The notes: generated from the sequence alone by a model not told the origin. DNA of 64,000 nucleotides from Diploptera punctata (GCA_030220185.1 JASPKZ010009689.1:19475-83474); one strand, 5' to 3'. Counted from the first letter of the stretch, positions 31,701 through 46,700 are shown. Numbers and translations: made by a program.

Positions 31701-34700
31701 ATACTGAAAAGACAATATAATAATTTTTTATTGTTAAGAACAAAGTTACTAACTAATGTATCCTAGGCTCATAATAAAAAAAAATTATGACTTGCTTAAA
31801 ATTATTACGGCAAAAGGCCACATAAAAGCATGAGGCAAAAAATAAAAAATAAAAAAAAATAATTTTCACACAAAATATAAAAGGTACTAGAATTCAACAA
31901 AAAATAAAATTATATATTTTTGTAGTATTCAACGAAATTAATTGTTATAATAATCTCTTTAAATTACATAATTCAGAAAATTCTTGTTGGCAAAGATTTG
32001 CTAGATAATCCTCATTAAATTCCTCATATATCTCTTAAATCCCCTGCAGCAGAGAGAAAAATTTCCATTTAAATTTAGTCTCTAAGTAGTTCAATGGTTT
32101 ACAGCACTGTACATAGAACTAGAGAACGTAAGTGCAAATTCCAGTTGAGGTGTAAATTTTTCTCTTCACATATGACATGTTCAGATATTCAATTCTGTTT
32201 GGGCAAACACGTACATAGAATTTTCGTTCTATCCAGTTAAATTGATTGTTGTGTTTGCTTGAGAGAGAAATGGATATAAAATATTTAACGCACTGTGAAA
32301 CACTTCACTAAAGCACATACACCATCCAAATATTAGAAAACAAGAGAGAAAATAACTATCTAAAGAGCATTAGATATCTACCTCATACAAACAGAATAAT
32401 AAAGGTAAAAATGTAAAGTGATCCTACTATAGGCCTTAAGAGGCTCTTGGGACAATAGGAGGTTAAGGCTCCCACCTTTCTAGATAATCAGCAAGAGGTG
32501 TCTGCCAGGTTGTCAGCCCTGCCTGGCAGCCACCTTTACCCCCCAGAACATATATCTGGTACTCATTTCTGTTAGAAGCTTAGTCATCCCAAGGCCCATG
32601 ATGCCACCAGAAAGTTAGGACGTTTAAAAATCCTAACCCCATTGGGATATGAAACCAATCTACTGGCTTGTGGCAAAATTGCCTTAACTAATTATGGTAC
32701 TATATGCTCCTCTTCAGAATCATACACTTCCTAATTTACATATATGCAAACAAATATAAAAAAGTCTATTATTATGCTCTAACGGAGGGATTTGCATGAA
32801 AAATTTACTCTCTGCTATTATAATCATAGTCCTTGTTTTCTTTGTTGTTCCAATGTGAAAACATTGCATCACTCATGAAAAGATCACAAGTATGAACACT
32901 TTTAGTATCATTAATCATCATTCCAACATTTGTATATCCTCTAAGACAGACTTAATTAAATGAAATGGGGAAAATCTAATCCCTGGAGGAAGAGGAATAA
33001 GAGGCAAATGTTTTTGTAGATTTGAAACCCTATTAAGAATACGCACAGAAAAATAACAAGCATTGTTTCTAAAGTGATGGTCCAAAATATAGGAATAAAG
33101 TAAAAAGAAGCAAAAAGGACTATTAAATATGAGCCCAAATATTAATTGCTTACAAAATGTCATTCTTTTACCGGTTGGGGTTCACTAAAACCTAAGAGAC
33201 ATAATTCCAACAAAGCATCTGAATTAAATTATGTAGATAGGAAATAACACTATGAGGTTTTTTAATATTGTTTTTTTTTTTTCACTCACCTCATACTTCA
33301 TAACTCCTTGCAGACCCAGGTTTCGTCACATCATTTGTGACACCAGCATTGAGAATGTCACAAATGATGTGACGAAAAACTGGGTTTGCGAGGAGTTTAT
33401 GAAGTATTGAGGTGAGTGAAATAAAAATAAACAATATTAAAAAACCTCATAGTGTTATTTCCTATCTACATAACTTAATAAGGTTTTTTAATATTACTAT
33501 TTTAGGAATTCTCACTATGAGGTATATTCATTAAGGTAGAATATGTTTATCACTCACCTCATATTGTTCTTCTTATTTGATTATAGACTAGTTTCGGAAC
33601 ATAGTTTCTGTTCCATCCTCAGTAACATCACGACCGTTGTTCTGTCGTCTTGAAGAGTTGTCCTCTCTCCTTCCATTGGCTGACTGAAAAACCTCGAAAC
33701 CAGGTCATTCTCACCGGGAATTTCAAAGTTCATTAATTTCTTCTTTTCGCTCTTTTGAATGTAGATCTTTCCCAAACAGTAAGTTCTTTTTGGTTTTTCT
33801 ATTTGTTTTAATAATTTTGCTTCTTTCTCGATAAGATGTTTTTTCAGACCATGCATGGGCAGCCACTGCAGATTTTTCTACTTCCCCTTTCTTTGACATT
33901 CCTGAGATGTTCTTTAACTCTAGTTTTCAAATTTCTTTTAGTTTTTTCCTATGTAGAATTTCTCACATTCTTCACATTTAATTTGATAAATCCCTGATTT
34001 TGTTTTCTTCTTTAATTTTCTCATTCTTATTAGGTCTAATCAGTCTGCTGATGCTGTAGTCATTTTTGGGTGCTAACCTTATGTTGAAATCTTTAAAATT
34101 TTTTGAAACTTGTGGTGTTTTTAATGGATGATATGTGAATTTTCTAAATTTTACATTATCTTCTTTTACTTTTAGAAGAGTGCTTTGATTAATAAATTTT
34201 TGTCTTTTGAACTTGTTTATTTTTTTGAGTATCATTTTTATAGCAAAACCATTTTTCGTGGCTACGTTGATTATGTGTTCTTTTTCTTTTTCATAATTTT
34301 CTTTGTTCATTGGTATGTTCACTAATCTATGTGTCAAACTATTGAAAACTGCTTCTTTGTGAGCTATGTGATTGAAACCTAAAGCTTTTATGTAGTTATC
34401 TATATGTGTCTTTTTCTGTAAATTCCAAATTCTATCTTATTTTTCTTCATTCCTTTTTAAGTTGAGATCTAAAAATGGTATTTCTCCATTGATTTCCTTT
34501 TCCATAGTGAACTTTATAGTTTGACTTTGAATGTTCAATAATTTTAATGCGTCATCTATCTGTTTATGATTAACTATTGCAATTATGTCATCCACATATC
34601 TGCACCAGAACTTGAAAATTAAACGATGTCCGTTAATTATCTGTGTTCAAAATTCCCCATGAATAGATTAGCTAAGAATGGAGATAAGGGTTTCCCATCG

Positions 34701-37700
34701 AAAGTCCTGAATTTTGTTTATAAAATCTTCCATTGTAGGTGAAAACATATTATCGATACATAATTTAGTTAAAGTTTTATATTCGACTATCTTTTCTTTT
34801 TCAATTTTATTATTTTTCATCCAAATCTCTAAAATCTCTAAAATTAAAAACTAGTCTATAATCAAATAAGAAGAACAATATGAGGTGAGTGATAAACATA
34901 TTCTACCTTAATGAATATACCTCATAGTGAGAATTCCTAAAATAAGTAATCATCTATGTGTTATCGATAATACACAAAGAGAACAACAACTCGAGAATTA
35001 ATATCCTTGAAGAAATCAAAATATTAAAAGAAACCAAGAAAATACACTTATTCAATGAGAACACACCCAGTGATACAACCCTCTATACAACATTCTAACC
35101 AACAACAGTTAGTACCGTTTCATAAGCAGAAGATGTTTCTAAAAGACCTCTATGTATTCTACAGCATTTCATCTAATTGAGGACAACTGAGACCTCAGGT
35201 ACCAATTTTATTTTTTAACTTTCTAGACACAGGCTTATTACATTTTTTTTTCCTTCCCTTCAATTTACTCTTTATCTCTATATTTTGGACCATATTTTTT
35301 TTAAATACCATGTATAATATAAAGGTGACTGAAGAGTCCCCATTAACAATAAATTAATATTTACAATTAGCAACTGTTTCTTCTATGAATTCTTCGTATG
35401 ATTTTTGGAGGAGCAGCTTCGGTTTCTTGAACTTCAGCAGAGTCTTTCTTGCCATCTAGGATAGCATCAGTTTTAACTTCCTCAACCCTTGCCAATTCTT
35501 CATGTTGGTAAAAAAGCAAAATCAAAGCTTCCACAGCACTCTTCTCATCTTCTATAATAACAAAGGAGAGAATTTTATTATTAGTACCAATATTATTTTT
35601 TGAGATATAAAAAAATAGTATTTTTTAATGTTCTGCCACTTGACAATGACAATATAAATCCATAAATATGAATTACTTACGAACAAATATGCTCTCAGGA
35701 TCTGCAGGCGCTCTGGCTTCAAAAAGAATTCTTCTGTTTGGCTTGCTATGTTCTACGAGATTTATCAATAAAATCAGAGCCTGTAAAAGAAAATATTTCT
35801 TTCTAATATAATAAAGAATGACTATAAAATATACAAGATTTATAATCATATTTGAAAGGAAAAATTATTCGCTCAGACTGGGACTCGAACCCAGTACCTT
35901 TGGTTATCCAGGCCAATTCTCTACCGACTCAGCTATCTGGCGAGGCCAGGACCTTTGGCTTTCTAGGCCAATCCTCTACCGACTGAGGTATCTGGGCGAG
36001 TTAGCCCAGATAGCTCAGTCGGTAGGGCATTGGCCTAGATGGCCAAAGGTCCTGGGTTCAAGTTCCAGTCTAAGCATATAATTTTCTCTTCAAATATGAT
36101 TTATCCATCATTGAGATGTATGAAATGAATAATAAAAACATCAAAGATTTTTTAAATTCTTTAACTAACTTAAATTGTTAGAAGTGACCATTTGGTAAAA
36201 AAAAAACCATACACACACACACCCTGTACCCCTCAAAATACCAAATCATTAACAGAACAACAGTCATGAAAGATAGAAGATAGAGTATTAGATAAAATTT
36301 GTTCTTAAATTTAAAATCAATCAAATTCCATAATAATTTTCAAAATCTTATAAATTTATGCATATAACAGTAAATATCATATTTAATATATGTAGGAAAT
36401 GTCCACCGCTGTGGTCTTGGGGTAGCATGCTGCCTGGTCATGCAGCGGGCCTGGGTTCGATCCCCGGTCGGGACAGTTTTTCTGGGTGAGGTTGTTATTG
36501 GGGTTTTTCCTCACCTGTAAGACAAATGTCAGGAAAACTTTAAGGCCCAAACAGTCCCCGAAATCATATGGCCATCGCAATCATCATCATTAATATTCAT
36601 CTTAGGTTAAGCTTAGGGATTTAGGGACTCTCCTGGCACACCATTATCATCATCATCACCCAGGCAACGTAACCTTGCCTTCCAGGCGCCCCAACCTCAG
36701 AAGTGGGTTACAAATACGCCATGCCAGGAGAGATACCAGGAATGTAGAAATACAAACCTGGGCATTTGAAAAAAAAAAAATGTAGGAAATAACACTATGA
36801 GGTTTTTTTAAATTATATTTGAGTTGGATATTTTGACATTGTCGAACATAAGCAACGACACATAGGTCTGCATAAAACTCAAGATAAATGAGGTGAGTCA
36901 AAATATCCAACTCAAATATAATTAAATACCACATTATCCCGATAATATGTCACACTTTTGATTCAAGTTTTAAATACTATTGGAATGCAGAATTATAAGA
37001 GAAAGAAATTTGTGCCAGGACAGAGTGTTGCCGAAGTAGCTCAAATGGTTAGAGTACCAGCATGTAAAGCTGGAGGTCCTGAGTACAAATCTTGGTTCAG
37101 ACAAAAAGTTTATCTTTAACATTTAGTTCAGACAGTTTTGTCTGTCTGATTTATATGCTGATGATGTAGTATTGTTAGGTGTTAATGATGAGATAATAAT
37201 AGGAATCAATTTACATATTGCTGTAACTGTACATATACTGTATATTCAAGATAATAGGACATGGAAGAAAACATGCACATCATTTAGCATATATAAGATT
37301 ACTTTCAGAATTTAATTTTTACTATTAAAGAATTTTATATGTTGCCATGTATAATTTATTTTTCTCATTACATATAAATATACTTACCAACACCAAAAGA
37401 TCAAACTTCTTTTCTTCTGGAACATAATTTGGTACTTGGAGAAGAAGATGCAAACTAGCATCTATAATTCCAGGCTTTGTACCAACCACAGTGCTGCCAT
37501 AAGCTGGAATAATATTTGTTTCATATTAATTTGGTGTAACTAACCAACATTAGACACTAAGAGAAAAATCGGATAGCTTAAAGTAGAAAGAATCATGTAA
37601 GACCAAAACCAGCTATTGCTGCCTTGTATTACATGGAGTTGACTCGCCAAAGGCTAGAGGGAAAAAAAAATCTATAGAAATTACCTGCCCCACCTCCTGG

Positions 37701-40700
37701 GTTGGTGAGCTGGGCTTACGGTTGATGACGCTATACCATAAAACATCAAAGTATCTCAAAACACCAAGCTTTGCTTCTGAGTTGGAAGTTACCACAAAGA
37801 TGGCAAAGAAAAATGCATCATTATATAATTACATGGAATGTCCATATTCTTTAAAGCAAGATTACTAAAAATCAGATTCAGAAAAATGACATACCAATCT
37901 GTACTGTAAAAGAAACTAAATGGTGAGATAACGATATTTGGGATACAAAGACTCACACAATTTTTATTAGTGGGAAGAAAAAACTCCGTAATGTTGGTGC
38001 ATTCATAGTAGACAGACAATTAGAACAAATATTGTTAGTTTTATTCCAAAGGATGAGAGACTTTGCCTGATATGGGTGAAAACTAAATTCTTCAACCTAA
38101 CTACTATTAATGTATATGCTCCCATAGAAGAAAAAAAGGAGAGCGTAAAAGATCAGTTTTATGCCAAATTGGGACTAGTCTAAGACAACATACCAACTAA
38201 TGATAATTAAAAACCTCTAACTAACTAACTCATTGGTACTACTGAACCCATAGGTTCATGGCTGCACGGACATAAGCTCTCCATATATCCCTATCCTGAG
38301 CCAATGTTTTCCAATCATCTCCTATATAATCTACTTCCCTCAATCATAGTTAATGTTATTCTCCCACCTCATTCTTGGTCTACCAACTGGGCGTTTTCCC
38401 TCTGGTTTTTCTACAAGAATCTTCCATGCACGTCTTTCATTCCCCATTCGTGCCACATGTCCTGCCCACCGCAGTCTACGAGACTTAACTGTTCTCAATA
38501 TATCTGGCTTCTTATAAAGACCATGTAATTCACTGTTATGCAGTCTTCTCCATTCACCTGTCTGTTCATCTCTCTTTGGTCCAAAATTTTCCTAAGAACT
38601 TCATTCTCAAATACTCGTAATCTCCTTTCCTGCCTTAAAGTAAGAGTTCATGTCTCGCATCCATAAAATATAACTGGTAGAATAATAGTTTTATATATTT
38701 TCAGTTTACGTTTTTGAAAGGAGTATAATGTAAAATTCCAACAATATATGAATAATTATATTAAACTGATAGTAGGTGATATTAATGAACAAATAGGAAA
38801 GGATGATGTATACTAGTGAATAACAGGATCACATTGTCTACATAAGATGATAACAGCCAACAGCTAATTGACTTTACTAATAGCAAGGATATGATTATCG
38901 CCTCCACATTTTTCCCATGTGAAGAATCCATATACAAACATGGGTATTTGAGATTTAAAATAAAATTCTTTACACCTCACCTCATATCCAGTCTTCTAAT
39001 TAGGAGAAATTTTGAAATTCCTGGGGAATTATATTTGGTTCAGAGGTTCATTGGTCCACCAACAGATGGAGTAAGCAGTTCTCCTGGATGGTAACACAGG
39101 TCATGAAATTACTGATGAAGAAACTGCCCTAGATTCTTTGAAAACCGGTTTAATCAAAGGACTGGATATGACGTGAGATGTAAAGAATTTTATTATTAAA
39201 TAATCTTGTAAGCCCTTGTTTCCCTCAACAAGATTTAGGCGCTCTCCCCCCTACAGGGAAGAAATTGAACAATACTAATTTAGTTACACCTGTCTTCGTA
39301 TACATCAATGTTTTTAAAAATACAGTATGAAACTCCATTGAGGTACTGTGTTAAGTTTTAATAATTGTATAACAGTACCTGATCTCAGTCGTCCTCAATA
39401 ATTTGCAGTGTTGTTTTGTAGGAGGCCTTTCGATAACTTAATATCATCTTCTGCTTTCATTTTGGTACCAAAATGAAAGCAGAAGATGATACATAAGTTA
39501 TCGAAAGGCCTCCAATAAAACAGCACTGCAAATTTCGTATAGATGTCAATGGAGTGGCCCATGGTCAGCATTCCAACTCGTACTGACATCTAGGAAACCA
39601 AGGTAGTACTAGGACAGGAAAATTCAGTAAATTTTGCTTAGGGGCCTTTTTATTCAGGCTTAAGGATATTTTACGAGCCTGAAAATATTCAGATTCAGGA
39701 CCCATGGCTTAAGGTCCCTCCCGGAGGACTTGCTCCTTGGATTTTTCCATCCTAAAAAAATCCATCGACCCTGGCCGGGTGAATCCACGACCCTTGGAAC
39801 CAGAGGCAAGGAGCATAACCACTAGTCCACTGCGGTCGATATTTTAAATAATAATAATAATAATAATAAATTTTACCTAACAGAATTAAAACCTTAAGAC
39901 CTTGTCTACTATGCAATCAGGTTAGAAAAATTTAAAAGAATTATTTTATTGGTTTCAATATTCCATTTTTTGAATAAGAAAAATTACATATTCAAAATAT
40001 GTTTGTATAGTTTTATTAATAAAAAGGACAGAACTTACATTTTTTTGGAAGAGGATTCTGTACGACATATCCATCTACAAATTTTGCAATGGACCACTAG
40101 TTACCAACTACATCAATATTTATCAGATAATATTCATGCCAACATGTTTATTTACATTTCCACTATAGCCAATTAAACAATATGTTTATTCATATTACCT
40201 TAGGTAGGTTAGATTGATTGGATTTGGTAGGTACTCTGCATACAATTTTTTGTTAGCATGTTTCTAGTAAGTTGGCTATTCTGTTTGAGCAATAACAAAT
40301 ATACATCTTCCATTGTTAAATATAGCATATTTTACTTCTTGTCCATTTTAAGGTTTCTTGCATTTTTTAAAAAGACATTCCTCAGGTTAATTACTCACTG
40401 GCTCTATTGAACCCTTAGGTTCATGGCTACATGGAAATAAGCTCTCCATATATCCCTATCTTTAGCTAATGATTTCCAATCATTCCCTATATAATCTACT
40501 TCCCTCAAATCTCCCTACAATATATATTTTTTTTGTTCATTTGAATTTATGTAACCCGATGCAACTGGTAAAAACATTATTAGCAGCATCTGGTAGACAA
40601 TATATTCTGCAGAAAACTTACACTCATTATTGAAGTCATGCGTGAGGTTGATCAACACTTTAAGTGTTGCGAGAAGAACCTCACGAATCACAGCTCCAGC

Positions 40701-43700
40701 TGAGACTTTGTCTGCTGCATTAGTCACTGGATACAATGGAATCTCAGAGTCACAATGACGGAATAATTTTATTAATGTGTCAATCAGAATTTCATCATTA
40801 TATTTCAAGAGATATAATTGATTTTCTTCATTTTGATTAGTCACCTGTAAAAAAATGATAGTAAAATGTATCCCAAATCTTGTAACTTTGGTAACTAAAT
40901 CAACATTGAAATATTTCAACCACTACATGGAATAATAGTACCATTTAGTCATTTTATTAAGTTGCTGTTAGGTTGCATACAACATTGAAAACCATGGTTT
41001 ATTTTAGGAATATTTTGAGGTTTTTTGAGACTGGAAACATCTTACCTCAAATTAATGTAGAATTATTCTCGAGCATGTTTCAATATAATCTTTTATATCA
41101 CCTTTGAGGTAAAATGTTTCCAGTCTCAAAAAAACCTGATTAAAAACCATATTTGAAGAGAAAAATTATATGCTCAGACTGGGACTCAAACCCATGACCT
41201 TTGGCTTTCTAGGCCAATGCTCTACTGGCCGTGCCATCTGGGTGAGTTCCAATCTAAATGCAAATTTTTCTCTTATATAAGTTGTTAATTCCAGCGCACC
41301 AAATACTATGAAACATTTGCTTCTATCTTGCAAATGACAGCCTCTTTATTAAGAAGACATTTGGGAATTTTATATTACATTATAAAGCCAGCACGGCTTC
41401 TTCGGATGTTTTTATTATTTATTTCATACATCTGAATGAGCACTGGCCTAGAAAGTCAAATGTCCTGGGTTCGAACCCCAGTCTGAGTGTATAATTTTTC
41501 TCTTCAAATATGATTATCCATCAATGAGATGTATGAAATGAATAATAAAAAACATTGAAAACCATATTTAATTTTAGGAAGTGATATTTTGAGGTTATTT
41601 TAAATAAATTATTTTCAGTCTGATCATCTTACCTCAATCAACATTAATATTGAGGTAAAATGATCAGACTGAAAATAATTTAATTGAAAACCATATTGCC
41701 ATATTCCCCAGCACTAAATGTAGAATGTGGTTTGTTTAATTGTGTTATGTTGAAAACAAACCAATGCATTTTGTATCTTCTACAAAAATAATCAGAATTG
41801 GCAAAGCTTTGGATCTCTTTGGGTTGCCTTATTTAAATGCTTTAACTTCTAAGATCATTGCATCTATAGCTATAGCTGTGTGGAGTCCCTTCATGTCTTC
41901 TTCAGGTAGAAGCCATTCATTGTGTATTTGTGAATGATGATTCATTGCAATTGAATGTGGGACCAGTAGAGTAAGGTAAAGGAAGGATTCTTGCTTGGAT
42001 GGGAATGAAGCCTGGATTAGCTCAGTAGTAGAGCATTAGCACGGAAAGCTAAAGGTTCGGGGTTCGATTCCCGGTTCAGGCAAAAATTTTTCTCTTTACC
42101 ATTGATTTACAATAATTTAATTGTGTTCATTAATTTACTTATTTCTATGATAGTATAGCTTTAGCTTCTCAATATTAATTTAAAAAATATTTTTCATTTA
42201 AATATAGTGTTTTAAAATATCTTATATTTGTGTTTAAAATGTAAAATAACGAAGATCTATGCCATAGTGAAGCAACTATAGCATCATGCTTTGGCATAGA
42301 GCTACAGGATATGCACTGGTTAAGAGTCCCCATGGGAGAAGAAATATTCCCATGGAATTTCGGGCAGTATGGGATTGATGTCTCCTAGCTTCATAAGGAA
42401 TTTGGATAGAAACAATATGCAGTGATTCCAGGTTGAAAAAAAAAAAACCAGGTATAATGGGTGGGAGACTCCACACACTGATTACATCACCTCTATACTG
42501 GATGGATGATTGTCTCAACCTTTTAAAATAGAACTGTGGATATGAGGACAACAGCTGGTTAGTAGCCTATCACACCATAGAAAAAGAAAGTCAAATATCA
42601 ACCTACATACAATTAGTCTCAGTAATTAATTATTACAGATTGAGGCAAGAAATTATTTCTGGTATAAATAATTATTTATTATTGTTTATTTTTTATTATT
42701 TCACTCACCTCATACTTCATAATAAAAAATAAACAATATTAAAGAACCTCATAGTGTTATTTCCTATCTACATAACTTAATTATTTATTAATTAATTAAC
42801 AAAACAAAAACAAAAATTAATGCCTGAAACTGCATTTGAAATGAGACCTACTTTTATACACTAGTGCACTGGCTTTGTGCTATCCAGGCACAAAGGATAG
42901 CACAAATGCAGTGCACTAATGTACAAAATTAGTAGTCTCGGGTTCAAATCCCAGTTCAAGCATTAATTTCTTTTTTAATATTAATTTTCCTTCATACTGA
43001 GTGATAAATTTAAATTAAAAACATCAAAATTATGAATATTATTTGGGACATTATTAATATAAGTTTGTTATATGTTTCAATATATGTAATTACCTGCATT
43101 ACATAGAAACTATATTATGTACATAGAACAAAAGTTTTTAAAGACATTTTCTCAAAAAATAACTATATACAGATGGTTCTGGCAAAATAGATTTGAAAAT
43201 CCACCCCAATATTCGGAGGGGATGCCATCCAACTGTGTTCCCAGCAACTAAAGCACTGGATATAATATTGGTTCATAGTTATATTATTTTTGGTCTGGAT
43301 ATCTTACCTCAATATTAACGTTGATTTGTTCTTGACATGTTTCAAAACAATTCTGTTCATAGATCCAGTTGTTATTTTCAATGTGTAAGGTTGATGACAT
43401 CATTACTTCTTTACTAATATCAAGCTAAGTTCCAGTTGTTATGTAAACAAAACAGATATATGACTACATTTCATTGATCGAATAACAGTTTTACTTTAAG
43501 CGTGTAAAAAAATGTAGTTTACTCTCTAAATAAAGAAAATAATAAAAATATGTATTATCTAGCACATATCTATATAACTTATATGGGAGAATCTTAAAAT
43601 GTATAATTACAATTTTAATAGATTAAATAAGCATTTTATTCTTAAGCATGCACAATGCAGAATACATTAAAATTTCAGTTGTTTCAAAATGAAGTTCATG

Positions 43701-46700
43701 CACTGAACAGCAGGCTATATACAATGTGGGATATGAAAAGGAATTTGGATATCCTTCAGGAACTCGACATAGAACCAGTCCTTGACTATCAAGAAAATTG
43801 TAAACAACATGTTAAAAGTATGCCCTGACGAAGAATCCCCAAGGCAATCCTAAACTATATCCCACATGGGGAGATATCATTGGGACAACCCATGAAGAGG
43901 TGAAATGAAAACTTCAGTAGATAGTAAACAGTCCTTCGAGGTCCATGATCTGCCAGGATGATGATAATGATGATTAAAATGCCCACTTCTGTAGAATTTC
44001 TTAAAACATTGGAAAGGAAAGCATTTGAAAAAGCAGAGAGAAACAAATCACTTTAAATAGTTTCAAACAGTTCAGTGAAAAATATCCCATATTAGCCATT
44101 ATGGATAAGGTGGAAATAACAGCAGAATTTACAGGTGAGTCAGCACAGAGCCATAAATAAAGGATATCTATCGACATCATAGAAAATGTCTGCCTAGGGG
44201 ATCCACATATAATTTTTTGTCATAAAAAATGTCAAAAAAATTATTGGTACCATCTTATCCTGTATTCAGTCTTATTTCCCATATAATATGATGTTACATA
44301 AAACAACGATTCTATCGATGACAGTTCTGTACTTAGAAAGAAATGGAAAAGGTTCCTAATTATTGGTACCATCTTACCTTGTATTTAGTCATATTTCCTG
44401 TAAAATATGATTGCCTAAGAACAACGATTCTATCGGTGACAGTTCTTGTACACAATTTATCATATGGTGAGTAAAAAGTAGAACTACTGTTCCCCCAGTA
44501 GATGGAGTAACACCTTATACAAGTTTGTTTTGCAGTACAACTGGAACTTAACTCAGAATTAGTAAAGTAATAAATTTTAAGTGAAATGGATATATATATA
44601 ATTTGCAAAAACTGATATGTGAAAAAATACAAAAAAATTTCCAATATCCAACTTACATTTTCAGAACACGTAAACAACGATCAATTTTTTCGCGCCTTTA
44701 ATACAAGTAAAAGAATATCAGCTACCATTTAACTATGTTAAATAAATACTTAGCGACAGCAATCACATATTGTTTTTACAATGTGTTCAAGGCCTCCCAA
44801 TTCCCGAAGTTCCTCTTTAAACCATTCACCAGCACGTCGAGACGTCCAGACTTAACAAAGTCTCCATGGCAAGTTGTCCAACCTGTAAGGCATAAATATC
44901 CTTCTAAATAAAATAAAAACAAGCTAGGAAATCATATTTGAGGGGAAAATAAGTTAGGAAATACTAAAAACACAAAATAATATGCATTACCTTCAAAATG
45001 AATATTTGGAAAACTTTCCATTAGCAACTAGATTCTAATTGTGATGAAGTGGCAGTTGTTCAATGTAAAAGAGTTTGAATGTAAAATCTTTTCAAATAAA
45101 GAATACAACACATTAAAAGTTATACTAATAGTCATGAGGCAATGAAAAGTTCTGAGGTCACATAGATTTTATTTGCATCTACTCCAATCTTTAGCTGAAA
45201 GGAGTATACAGTAGAACAAAGGTTGTATAGTGATGAACATTTTCGAGGCTAATAGGTCGTGGTCAACAGTCACTGTTGCAGCCAGATGTTTCGTCTCCAG
45301 CTGCAGGAGACATTTTTGTGGCTGAGAAGGTTCCTAGCCGGGTCTTTGGCAGGAAATTGCAATTCTGCAGCAGAACAAATTTTTATATACTAACTGTCAG
45401 CAGGATAGCCTGGCAAGTTAGTTTCTTGTCACACCCGGTTGGTGTGTTGGTTGCTGTTGTTTAGCCTTAGCTAATACAGAGTACCAGGAATTTGAAATTT
45501 TTAAAATACATTACAAAACTCCGTTGAGGTCACTGTGTTAAAGTTTTAAGAAATGTAAAACAGTTACCTGAGATCTCAGTTATCCTCAATAATCAGCAGT
45601 GTTGATTCTGTAGTTATGTCCTTTCGAGCAACTTAAGATATCTTACTTACTGCTCTCAGTTTGGGTCCAAACTGAAAGCAGAAGATGTTACTTAAGTTAT
45701 CGAAAGGCCTCCTACAAAACAACACTGCTGATTATTGAGGTCGACTGAGATCTTAGGTACTGTTTTACATTTCTTAAAACTTTAATACCAGGAATTGGCA
45801 AGCTAGATACTCCCAAAACATTTTTCTCTTTATTATTGATTACAATAGTTTAGTTGTGTACATTAATTTACTTATTTCAATTGTAGCAATAGCTCTAACA
45901 TCTTAATATTATATTTGAAGAGAAAAATTTTTGCCTAGACCGAGACTAGAACCCAGGACCTTTGGCTTGCCGGGCCAAATGCTCTACCAACTGAGCTACC
46001 GAGGCGAGTTGCAATCTAGACGCAAATTTAATCAATAATAAAAACATCATCTTAATATTATATTTGAAGAGAAAAATTACATGCTCATAAATCAATATAT
46101 CTTAATATTAATTTAATAAATAACGTCAAAGCTGTGTGGAATATCCCATGTCTTTTAATGTGGAAGATATTCAATGCGTATTTGTGAATGATGGTTTATT
46201 GCATTGGATGAGAGTTTAAGAGAATAAGGTAAAAGGAGAATTTGTGCTTGGATGGGTAGGAAGCCTGATTTAGCTCAGTGCCTTAGAGCATCAGCACGTA
46301 AAGCTGAAGGTTCGGGGTTCAATTCCTGGTTCAAGTATAAAACATTTTTTTATTAGGTAGAATATTTTTTATTAACCGTTGATTATCACAAAACTGTTTT
46401 GCACCCCTACTCCTTGTGCATTTAGACACATCAAGACAAATTTTTTATATAACTATAAGTAATGTCAACTATAGTTACAATAAAATTACAACTGTTTTAT
46501 TTGTTGTTGTTGGTTTGTCTAATGGCAACCAGGTTTGTCTTTTATGACAACATCTGGTTTTCTCCCCTGGCATTGGCAGAATTTGTAATTCATTTCTTAG
46601 GTATACACATTATAACTTGGTAAGCTTATTTTACAATATACTATTTTGTATACTGTCATTTTTAAATTTTATTATCCGAACAATCTAATATCTAAACTAT

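Larger units (their letters stand above)
33500..34945 (-). mobile_element. Penelope-like element with RT, family G, flanked by 100-bp inverted ends
   Basis: The ends 33505-33595 and 34850-34945 are inverted copies (TCTCACTATGAGGTATATTC / GAATATACCTCATAGTGAGA). Inside, on minus, are [90 protein letters not shown], then GIY-YIG ([16 protein letters not shown] in broken frames) and [20 protein letters not shown]. It is 5' truncated before the YVDD box, with frameshifts. It lies in the WAPL intron between 35365 and 31703, in WAPL sense. Confidence 0.9.

Noticed and set aside
36383..36580. 65-codon open frame with [19 protein letters not shown]
   Set aside because: It is the antisense translation of the SINE family 1 head, not a protein gene.
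40515..40621. Extension of the WAPL open frame past 40622
   Set aside because: The donor GTAAGT at 40621 fits the phase of the next exon; the extra residues ([11 protein letters not shown]) are intron.
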